From an uncultured Chloroflexaceae bacterium (lineage in GTDB: Bacteria > Chloroflexota > Chloroflexia > Chloroflexales > Chloroflexaceae), in the NCBI GenBank assembly GCA_937141995.1, contig CAKZQX010001025.1:1-7079 (forward strand): 7,079 bases of DNA. Direction: 5' to 3'. A program made the position numbers and the translations under genes. The notes below the pieces were generated by a model, which was not told the DNA's origin, did no database searches, and saw only the letters and a list, made by a program, of their open reading frames with translations. This document shows, piece after piece, positions 1 to 4,510 of the stretch (within the stretch, counting starts at the first letter, position 1; every line of letters starts with the position of its first letter).

Positions 1-1
1 C

Positions 2-511
2 TACGATACCTGGAAAAACCTGCTGACCCGCTATCCTGGACGCACGGCGTTTATCCTGAGCAAATGGATAACCCTGGCCATTACCATTGGCATTGGTGTC
101 ACCCTCCTGGCTCTCTGGTCACAAATACTCAACTGGTTACTTGGCGCTAATCGCACGCAGACGACAACTCTGGGAGCCGTTGTGCTTGAATTGCTGGTGT
201 ATATGCTTGTTTTGCTGGGCAGTGGAACCGTGGCGCTGCTGGGTGCCGTCGGCTTCCGCTCCACCTTTGCCGGGATTATCACCGGCATTACCTGGCTGGT
301 GCTGGATGGCATTGCCGGAGCAGTCACCTTTGTACCTGATGCAGTCAAGCGTTACCTCTTCAGCCCGACCGGGAATAGCCTGCTGGCCCATATCCAGGGA
401 GCGGCCATAGATAATAATGTTGCCTGGCACCTGCTGGTTATGAGTATCTACCTGATCATCCCTATCATCCTCGCCGCCTACATCTTTCATCAGCGGGATG
501 TAACCGGTTAG
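2..511 (+). CDS. ABC-2 type transporter permease, C-terminal fragment (5' end outside window)
   Basis: The frame is open from the window edge and ends in TAG at 509-511, giving 169 visible residues; the start and N-terminal half lie upstream. The first visible residues, YDTWKNLLTRYPGR followed by a lysine (K21), resemble the cytoplasmic loop before a membrane helix in ABC-2 family permeases, where a W-K-N-L-L-T-R-G/P-x-R pattern precedes the second helix. Hydrophobic segments lie at about residues 22-42, 57-84, 89-110 and 144-162 of the fragment, and the protein ends in a short polar tail (HQRDVTG). Such permeases form the membrane part of an exporter with a separate ATPase, which would be expected upstream. 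The substrate (peptide, antibiotic, lipid or other) cannot be told. A two-component system follows after 94 bases. Transporter and sensor pairs are often functionally linked, but that is inference here. Confidence 0.8.
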   Translation, partial: YDTWKNLLTRYPGRTAFILSKWITLAITIGIGVTLLALWSQILNWLLGANRTQTTTLGAVVLELLVYMLVLLGSGTVALLGAVGFRSTFAGIITGITWLVLDGIAGAVTFVPDAVKRYLFSPTGNSLLAHIQGAAIDNNVAWHLLVMSIYLIIPIILAAYIFHQRDVTG

Positions 512-553
512 AACCACCCCCGGAGTATCGCCCCGTGCCGATGCTGATCGCGT

Positions 554-559
554 TATAAT
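554..559 (+). promoter_or_regulatory. Possible -10 element for the kinase/regulator operon
   Basis: A perfect TATAAT stands 46 bases before the kinase start codon in the 94-base gap. No good -35 box is present: the bases 17 upstream (531-536) are CCCCGT. It is therefore either a weak, activator-dependent promoter or a chance match. There is no clear hairpin terminator between the permease stop and this site, so read-through from the transporter is also possible. Confidence 0.35.
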
Positions 560-605
560 ACAGCAACGATACCGGCCTGATGCGTGAAAAGAAGCAAGAT
601 TAACT

Positions 606-2201
606 ATGCGTCAAACATTGCGCCGGCGTTTTGGCACAATCCGCTGGAAACTCACCGCCTCCTACGCCGCTGTAACCGTCCTGGTGATGCTGATTATGGA
701 GGCAATCCTGGTGGTTGCGCTGGGACTATACATTACGCGGGTTTTCTTTGTGCCCGAAGAAATTGCCAAGGCCAGCCGGGATGTGGGCAAACTCTTACAG
801 ATCGAGTTTGCGGCCCCTGATCGCAGTGCAGCGGAACTGGACCGCCAACTGCATGAACTGGTGGAGGTGGACGCTGACGACGACCGGCTCTTTCAGATCG
901 ATATTGATTTTCCGGACGAGGCTCCTGAACAACCCACGACGGGAGAGCGGGCCGACATCCCGGCGGCCTGGCAGGTGCCGGTCATTACCCTGCTCACCAG
1001 CGAGGGGCAGGTGTTGACCTCGACCCTGCATAGCTATACGCCCGGCATACCGCTGGTCAGCCTGGAGCCGCCGGTTGCCGAAACACTGATCACCCGCGCT
1101 GCCGAGGGCATCACTGCCACCGAACAGCTCTCCGCGTGGGCCGCGCCGGGCAATCAACTGCTTGGGGTTGCGCCGGTTTTTAACCGCCAGGGTGAGGTTG
1201 TCGGCATTGTGTATGCCCGGCTGCAACGCCCACCAGTTAACGACCTGGTTGAAGATGTTCCAACGATCCTGCTGGTCAGTGCGGTTCCGTTCTTGCTGAT
1301 CAGCGGGCTGATTGGCCTGGTCTTCGGGCTTTTTGCCGGACGCGACTTTAGCCGCCGGCTCAAGCGGCTCTCAGAGGCCAGCGCAGCCCTGGCAAGCGGC
1401 GATCTTTCGCAACGGGTCGAAGATGACTCGGTCGATGAAATCGGGCAACTTTCCAGCCAGTTTAACGCCATGGCTGCACAACTGGCCGAGAATCTGCGCG
1501 CGCTCCGCCTGCTGGCCGACAAGAATGCGCAACTGGCGGAGCAAGCGGCCCAACTGGCAACGATTGAGGAGCGCAACCGACTGGCCCGCGAACTGCATGA
1601 CAGCGTCAGTCAAGATCTGTTCAGCCTGACCATGCTCTCCGCTGCCGCGCGCCGCCTGATTGAGCGCAAACCGGCGGTTGTTGCCGGCCAGCTTTCTGAG
1701 ATCCAGGAGACTTCGCAGCGTGCCCTCCAGGAGACGCGCAGCCTGATCTTTGCGCTACGCCCCGCCCTGCTTGATGGTCGGGGGCTGGGTCCGGCACTGC
1801 ACGATCTAATATCCGCCGTCCGCGAACGGCAGGGGCTGGATGTAACCATGCAGATCAGCGAAGAGCGCCATCTGCCGCTTGAGCATGAGCAGGCGCTGTT
1901 CCGTATAGTCCAGGAGGCGCTGGCAAATATTGTCCGGCATAGTGGGGTCCGTACGGCAGTCGTCACCCTCGGCTACGAAGATACGCAGGTGACCCTGACC
2001 GTGCGCGACCAGGGGCATGGGTTCGACACCAGCGCGCCCCGCAGTGCTCGCTCAATCGGGTTGACCACGATGGCCGAGCGCACAGCAGCCCTGGGGGGTT
2101 CCTTTGCTATCGAAAGCATCCCTGAACAGGGAACATGTGTTACCGTGACCCTGCCGGCACCATTCCCCGCGCATAAGAAGGAGAATTCCAATGAGTTCTG
2201 A
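606..2201 (+). CDS. Membrane sensor histidine kinase, HAMP plus HisKA_3/HATPase (NarL-partner type)
   Basis: A 531-residue two-component sensor kinase of the class that partners LuxR/NarL-type regulators. In order: a basic N-terminus, a membrane helix at about 17-42, a roughly 175-residue extracytoplasmic sensing region (about 45-217) with no recognised fold, a second helix at about 219-245, a HAMP linker at about 246-297 (with DEIGQLSSQFNAM), a short Ala/Gln/Leu-rich coiled coil, then the HisKA_3 dimerisation helix ERNRLARELHDSVSQ with the phospho-acceptor His331. The ATPase domain shows the N-box (RIVQEALANIVRH, Asn441), the G1 box (DQGHGFD, from Asp468) and the G2 segment (SIGLTTMAER, from 483). 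All catalytic motifs look intact. The start at 606 precedes a typical juxtamembrane basic stretch; its ribosome site is weak (GAAAAGAAG-like purines). The ligand is unknown. The 3' end overlaps the regulator gene by 11 bases. Confidence 0.93.
   Translation: MRQTLRRRFGTIRWKLTASYAAVTVLVMLIMEAILVVALGLYITRVFFVPEEIAKASRDVGKLLQIEFAAPDRSAAELDRQLHELVEVDADDDRLFQIDIDFPDEAPEQPTTGERADIPAAWQVPVITLLTSEGQVLTSTLHSYTPGIPLVSLEPPVAETLITRAAEGITATEQLSAWAAPGNQLLGVAPVFNRQGEVVGIVYARLQRPPVNDLVEDVPTILLVSAVPFLLISGLIGLVFGLFAGRDFSRRLKRLSEASAALASGDLSQRVEDDSVDEIGQLSSQFNAMAAQLAENLRALRLLADKNAQLAEQAAQLATIEERNRLARELHDSVSQDLFSLTMLSAAARRLIERKPAVVAGQLSEIQETSQRALQETRSLIFALRPALLDGRGLGPALHDLISAVRERQGLDVTMQISEERHLPLEHEQALFRIVQEALANIVRHSGVRTAVVTLGYEDTQVTLTVRDQGHGFDTSAPRSARSIGLTTMAERTAALGGSFAIESIPEQGTCVTVTLPAPFPAHKKENSNEF
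2178..2183 (+). promoter_or_regulatory. Ribosome binding site of the response regulator, inside the kinase gene
   Basis: AAGGAG lies 7 bases before the ATG at 2191 and within the last codons of the kinase gene. It supports the 2191 start and therefore the 11-base overlap between the two genes, an arrangement that usually couples translation of kinase and regulator. Confidence 0.75.
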
Positions 2202-2853
2202 GATAGTCCGGGTTCTACTGGTTGATGATCATGCCGTCGTACGGCGGGGGCTGAGTGCCTTCCTGATGACCTACGAGGAGATTGATGTCGTTGGGGAAGC
2301 CGCCGGTGGTACCGAAGGGATCGAGATGGTGAAGCAGTTTCTCCCGGATGTGGTGCTGATGGATCTGGTCATGCCCGAGATGGACGGCATCGAGGCGACG
2401 CGGCGCATCCGGCAGATCAGCCCCAGCACGCAGGTCATTGTGCTGACCAGTTATAGCGAGGATGAGCGCATCTTCCCGGCAATCAAAGCGGGCGCGCTCT
2501 CCTATCTGCTCAAAGATGTCGGCCCCGATGAACTGGTACGAGCGATCAAAGCGGCCCGCCGGGGCGAAGCTACGCTGCACCCGGCCGTCGCCGGGCGGCT
2601 CATGCATGAATTGACCGCTGCCCGCACCTCACCCCTCGACGAGTTGACCGACCGCGAGCGTGAAGTGCTGACCTGTATTGCGCGCGGGATGAGCAATGCC
2701 GAAATTGCCAACTATCTCACCATCGGTGAACGCACCGTGAAGACCCACGTCAGCAATATCCTGTCGAAGCTACATCTGCAAGATCGGACTCAGGCGGCGC
2801 TACTTGCGCTGCGCGAGCGGTTGGTCTCGCTGGACACGCCACCGGAGCGGTGA
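2191..2853 (+). CDS. LuxR/NarL-family response regulator
   Basis: A 220-residue DNA-binding response regulator, the normal length for the family. The receiver domain spans about residues 5-122, with the acidic pair Asp12/Asp13, phospho-acceptor Asp58 (in VVLMDLVMPEMDG), Thr86 (VIVLTSY) and Lys108 (YLLKD), so phosphorylation chemistry looks complete. The C-terminal LuxR-type helix-turn-helix runs from about 152 to 210: LTDREREVL, then GMSNAEIANYLTIGERTVKTHVSNILSKL. It is most like the LiaR/VraR/DevR group by eye. It should be phosphorylated by the kinase encoded just upstream. Targets are unknown; candidates are its own operon and the adjoining transporter genes. No inverted-repeat operator typical of this family was identified near 512-605. 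Confidence 0.94.
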   Translation: MSSEIVRVLLVDDHAVVRRGLSAFLMTYEEIDVVGEAAGGTEGIEMVKQFLPDVVLMDLVMPEMDGIEATRRIRQISPSTQVIVLTSYSEDERIFPAIKAGALSYLLKDVGPDELVRAIKAARRGEATLHPAVAGRLMHELTAARTSPLDELTDREREVLTCIARGMSNAEIANYLTIGERTVKTHVSNILSKLHLQDRTQAALLALRERLVSLDTPPER

Positions 2854-2878
2854 CGCCAGACTCTAAACATGACACGAC

Positions 2879-2934
2879 TTACGCGGTCCCTTACCAGGAA
2901 GTGGATATCGCCTCCGGCAGGGCGGAAAAACCCA
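2879..2934. repeat. Dispersed intergenic repeat, copy 1
   Basis: TTACGCGGTC (2879-2888) followed by TCGCCTCCGGCA (2908-2919) and a similar GCGGAA-AAACC stretch recurs in the same order and orientation downstream of fabI (6740-6749 and 6812-6823). The spacing between the two blocks differs, 19 versus 62 bases. In copy 1 the second block can fold into a small CGCC/GGCG hairpin. It lies 25 bases after the response regulator stop. It could be a degenerate dispersed element or part of a 3' processing or termination signal. There is no T-tract after it on the + strand. Confidence 0.4.
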
Positions 2935-2936
2935 TC

Positions 2937-2985
2937 CTTTGTTCACAAAAAATTTTCACAATGTGAAAATTTTTTGTGAACAAAG
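2937..2985. repeat. Perfect AT-rich palindrome, 24-bp arms around one base
   Basis: The arms at 2937-2960 and 2962-2985 are exact reverse complements around the single base A2961, with no mismatch. The half-site TTCACA occurs at 2942-2947 and 2955-2960, and its complement TGTGAA at 2962-2967 and 2975-2980, so four half-sites lie symmetrically at a 13-base pitch. It sits between the two-component genes and the promoter of the zinc-ribbon gene, about 44 bases upstream of that promoter's -35 box. It could be a bidirectional terminator, a multi-site operator, or a small mobile-type palindrome. A standard GC-rich stem with T-tract is absent. Confidence 0.85.
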
Positions 2986-3028
2986 ATAAGAAAGGTACTG
3001 ACTCTAACAGATCTTCTATATTTGCCGG

Positions 3029-3058
3029 TTGTCACAACCAGAACACATGGTGTACAAT
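3029..3058 (+). promoter_or_regulatory. Sigma-70-like promoter for the zinc-ribbon gene
   Basis: TTGTCA (3029-3034) and TACAAT (3053-3058) are separated by 18 bases, which would place the transcript start near 3065 and give a leader of about 50 bases before the ATG at 3116. It is the best promoter match in the window. As no convincing promoter was found between 3410 and 3625, it may also drive the cysteine genes by read-through. Confidence 0.6.
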
Positions 3059-3098
3059 AGAGGCGGAGACAAAGCGTACCAAAAATAAAAGCGTTACG

Positions 3099-3105
3099 AG
3101 GAGGT
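3099..3105 (+). promoter_or_regulatory. Ribosome binding site of the zinc-ribbon gene
   Basis: A full AGGAGGT lies 10 bases before the ATG at 3116. The spacing is a little long, but the match is the strongest near any start in this part of the window, and it supports the 3116 start over the out-of-frame GTG at 2976. Confidence 0.7.
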
Positions 3106-3115
3106 TGAGAAAATT

Positions 3116-3409
3116 ATGCCGACCTACGTCTATGCGTGCGATACCTGCGGAAAACAGTTCGAGCAGTTCCAGAGCTTCAAAGAGGCACCACTCCAGACTT
3201 GCCCGTGTGAGCAGTGTAGTGGCGCTGTGCGGCGGGTCTTTCAGCCGGTAGGTATCGTGTTTAAGGGATCAGGCTGGTATATCACTGATAGTCGTACATC
3301 GACTGATACGAGTACGAGCAGCAAGACGAGTGATAAGGGCGATAAGAGTGAGACATCAAGCGAGACCACTACGTCAAGCGAAACGACATCGTCATCGTCT
3401 GATTCCTGA
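3116..3409 (+). CDS. FmdB-family small zinc-ribbon protein with Ser/Thr-rich tail
   Basis: A 97-residue protein. The N-terminal half is a FmdB/CxxC-type putative regulatory zinc ribbon: MPTYVYACDTCGKQFE at the start, with Cys8-x-x-Cys11 as the first knuckle and Cys31-x-x-Cys34 as the second. This is followed by the family's typical AVRRVFQP and GIVFKGSGWYITDS stretch (to residue 59). An additional Cys29 precedes the second knuckle (C-P-C-E-Q-C), where the common form is C-P-x-C-G-G. Residues 59-97 are a low-complexity tail of Ser, Thr, Asp, Glu and Lys, a feature I recall in homologues from Chloroflexota and related phyla. The biochemical role of the family is not settled; a metal-binding or nucleic-acid-linked role is assumed. 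The gene has its own promoter and ribosome site. Confidence 0.88.
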   Translation: MPTYVYACDTCGKQFEQFQSFKEAPLQTCPCEQCSGAVRRVFQPVGIVFKGSGWYITDSRTSTDTSTSSKTSDKGDKSETSSETTTSSETTSSSSDS

Positions 3410-3467
3410 CACATGGGGTGTGTATCGGCGCGCTGCCCGTGATGGTTGGGCGGCGTTCTTTCAACGA

Positions 3468-3548
3468 ATGGTAACAGCCTCCCTGCGGTTTTATCGCGGT
3501 GTGGCCTGTACGGTATGTTGTATCTGTACGTCGGGGTACTGTCGTTGA
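3468..3548 (+). CDS. Candidate cysteine-rich leader peptide of cysE
   Basis: An ATG-initiated frame of 26 codons ending in TGA (3546-3548). It carries five cysteines at codons 14, 17, 18, 20 and 25, including the cluster CTVCCIC; all five codons are TGT. It ends 77 bases before cysE, the gene for the first committed step to cysteine. The Cys codons (3507-3527 and 3540-3542) fall on the 5' arm of the long hairpin that includes the cysE ribosome site. I infer a leader peptide: ribosomes short of Cys-tRNA would stall in the cluster and change the RNA fold. Weak points: no good Shine-Dalgarno precedes 3468 (only GGGCGG about 14 bases upstream), and the frame is open further back, to an ATG at 3330 inside the zinc-ribbon gene. 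GTG at 3420 or 3501 could be the real start. Confidence 0.5.
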   Translation: MVTASLRFYRGVACTVCCICTSGYCR

Positions 3549-3620
3549 CGGTACCCCGATTCAGGTGCCCATGAACATAGCTGTTACAGGCCCACACAGC
3601 ATAAGCTCATCAGGGAGGTT
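3476..3620 (+). promoter_or_regulatory. Long leader hairpin sequestering the cysE ribosome site
   Basis: Successive nested pairings join the two halves of the cysE leader. 3476-3485 pairs with 3611-3620: the core CCTCCCTG is the exact complement of CAGGGAGG, the cysE Shine-Dalgarno, with one further G-U pair and one A-U pair. 3490-3494 pairs with 3601-3605. 3499-3510 pairs with 3585-3597 (12 pairs, one bulged C). 3514-3519 pairs with 3574-3579. 3520-3526 pairs with 3562-3568 (two G-U pairs). Then comes the inner hairpin 3531-3559. The stems are mutually compatible, so the whole leader can form one rod with the cysE ribosome site buried at its base. The 5' arm is the cysteine-rich small frame. 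Together they fit a translation-attenuation device. The pairing was found by hand; no energy was calculated. Confidence 0.6.
3531..3559 (+). terminator. Inner GC-rich hairpin in the cysE leader (terminator-like, no T-tract)
   Basis: A 13-pair stem, 3531-3543 with 3547-3559, with one G-U pair and a GTT loop (outer strand CGGGGTAC against GTACCCCG). It is followed by TTCAGG and not by a T-run, so it is a weak candidate for intrinsic termination. It fits better as the apex of the larger leader structure. The stop codon of the small Cys-rich frame (3546-3548) lies in its loop and first 3' pairs. It could instead mark the 3' end of the zinc-ribbon transcript. Confidence 0.45.
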
Positions 3621-3625
3621 TTTGT

Positions 3626-4384
3626 ATGTCTATCTCCTCAGCACTGAAAACGGTGCGTGACGATATCCGTGCCGCGCTGATTAATGACCCGGCGGCACAA
3701 AACCTGGCCGAGGTGTTGCTCTACCCCGGTCTGCACGCCATTATCAGTCATCGCCTGACCCATGCGCTCTGGCAGCGGGGTATCCCCTTTTTGCCCCGAC
3801 TGATTTCACAGATGACCCGCTTCCTGACCGGCATTGAAATTCATCCTGGGGCGCGTATCGGCTGTGGCTTCTTTATCGACCATGGAATGGGCGTCGTTGT
3901 TGGCGAGACAACCGAGATTGGTGACTGGGTGACGCTCTACCAGGGGGTAACGCTGGGTGGCACCGGCAAACAGCGCGGAAAGCGTCACCCGACGCTCGAA
4001 GATCATGCGGTGATTGGTGTCGGCGCGAGTGTGCTGGGCGCGATTACCATTGGTCAGGGCGCGCGGGTGGGCGGCGGGGCCGTGGTGGTCAAGGATGTTC
4101 CGCCGCATGCAACGGCGGTTGGCGTACCCGCCCGTATTGTCGCCACCCGCGACCCGTACACCGGCGCAACCCGCCGGGTGGAACGCCTGCCCGACCCGGA
4201 AGGTGAAATGCTGCGCAACCTGCATGACAAAGTGTTGGAACTGGAAGGTCGGCTCGGTGAACTGGAAGAGACGACCAATCACCATACCATAGAGCACCAC
4301 CTGACCCTCTCCGCCAGCCTGTGGGCCATCCTGGATGAGCAGCGCAACAGCGAAGAGGAGTACCGGCTGGGCGAGGGGATTTAA
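3626..4384 (+). CDS. cysE: Serine O-acetyltransferase
   Basis: Transfers acetyl from acetyl-CoA to L-serine to give O-acetylserine, the first committed step of cysteine synthesis in the cytoplasm. The 252-residue protein is of the shorter, Bacillus-like type. A helical N-terminal domain (about 1-68, with [15 protein letters not shown] and [10 protein letters not shown]) precedes a left-handed beta-helix of hexapeptide repeats at about 70-165. Key motifs are [26 protein letters not shown] with the catalytic His86, [11 protein letters not shown], and KRHP with His121 (the counterpart of the acetyl-CoA-side histidine). A C-terminal extension of about 70 residues beyond the beta-helix is rich in Glu/Leu and likely coiled ([17 protein letters not shown]); Bacillus CysE is shorter here. 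The start follows AGGGAGGT (3612-3619) by 6 bases. cysS follows after 98 bases. Regulation by the preceding Cys-rich leader is inferred. Confidence 0.95.
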   Translation: MSISSALKTVRDDIRAALINDPAAQNLAEVLLYPGLHAIISHRLTHALWQRGIPFLPRLISQMTRFLTGIEIHPGARIGCGFFIDHGMGVVVGETTEIGDWVTLYQGVTLGGTGKQRGKRHPTLEDHAVIGVGASVLGAITIGQGARVGGGAVVVKDVPPHATAVGVPARIVATRDPYTGATRRVERLPDPEGEMLRNLHDKVLELEGRLGELEETTNHHTIEHHLTLSASLWAILDEQRNSEEEYRLGEGI

Positions 4385-4389
4385 GAACA

Positions 4390-4395
4390 TACGAT
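4390..4395 (+). promoter_or_regulatory. Possible -10 element giving a leaderless start at 4403
   Basis: TACGAT lies 7 bases before the ATG at 4403, the spacing expected if transcription begins at or next to that ATG. A leaderless message would explain why the small Cys-rich frame there lacks a Shine-Dalgarno. The -35 region (CTGGGC, 4367-4372) is poor, so this is a weak suggestion. Confidence 0.25.
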
Positions 4396-4402
4396 ACACT
4401 GG

Positions 4403-4510
4403 ATGGGGAAACACTGCTGCCGGGGTTGCATATCCCGGTTGCGGCAATTTTTGCGTAAATCTGCTGCTGGTTTGAGGATTACATGTCTGTTAAAATCTAC
4501 AACACACTGA
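4403..4510 (+). CDS. Candidate second cysteine-rich leader peptide, upstream of cysS
   Basis: An ATG frame of 35 codons that begins MGKHCCRGC: Cys at codons 5, 6 and 9 (TGC, TGC, TGC at 4415-4420 and 4427-4429), plus a fourth Cys (TGT) at codon 28. It runs over the cysS start codon in another frame and stops (TGA, 4508-4510) 28 bases inside cysS. The clustered Cys codons coincide with the 5' arm and loop of the hairpin at 4418-4446. I infer that ribosome stalling here when Cys-tRNA is low changes expression of cysS, the gene for the enzyme that makes Cys-tRNA. No Shine-Dalgarno is visible, so either leaderless translation or chance are the alternatives. It shares no obvious sequence with the leader before cysE, which suggests independent origin. 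Confidence 0.42.
   Translation: MGKHCCRGCISRLRQFLRKSAAGLRITCLLKSTTH
4418..4452 (+). terminator. Hairpin plus TTTTT between cysE and cysS (terminator or attenuator)
   Basis: TGCCG (4418-4422) pairs with CGGCA (4442-4446), and GGG (4423-4425) with CCC (4434-4436). TTTTT follows at 4448-4452. An alternative stem, CCGGG/CCCGG (4420-4424 with 4434-4438), competes with it. This is the only GC-rich hairpin with a T-tract in the window. Its 5' arm carries the second Cys codon of the small upstream frame, with the first directly before it and the third in the loop. It may therefore act as a conditional terminator rather than simply closing cysE. The 5-base bulge (4437-4441) lowers its strength. Confidence 0.5.

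Noticed and set aside
182..511. Separate small membrane protein starting at GTG 182
   Set aside because: The same frame is open without a stop back to base 2 and encodes typical ABC-2 permease sequence, so this is an internal codon of the truncated permease.
2976..3251. 91-codon frame beginning in the palindrome
   Set aside because: It begins at a GTG without a ribosome site, crosses the promoter and overlaps the zinc-ribbon gene out of frame; its composition is low-complexity and nothing in it is recognisable.
3330..3548. A longer 72-codon version of the Cys-rich frame, starting inside the zinc-ribbon gene
   Set aside because: Its first part overlaps the zinc-ribbon coding sequence in another frame and has Arg-rich shadow composition. 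Only the part from about 3468, outside that gene, is proposed as a leader.
3410..3625. T-box or other known riboswitch upstream of cysE
   Set aside because: The conserved T-box bulge AGGGTGGNACCGCG is absent. CGGGGTAC and GTACCCCG superficially resemble part of it but form a simple hairpin. No SAM-riboswitch-like motif was recognised either.
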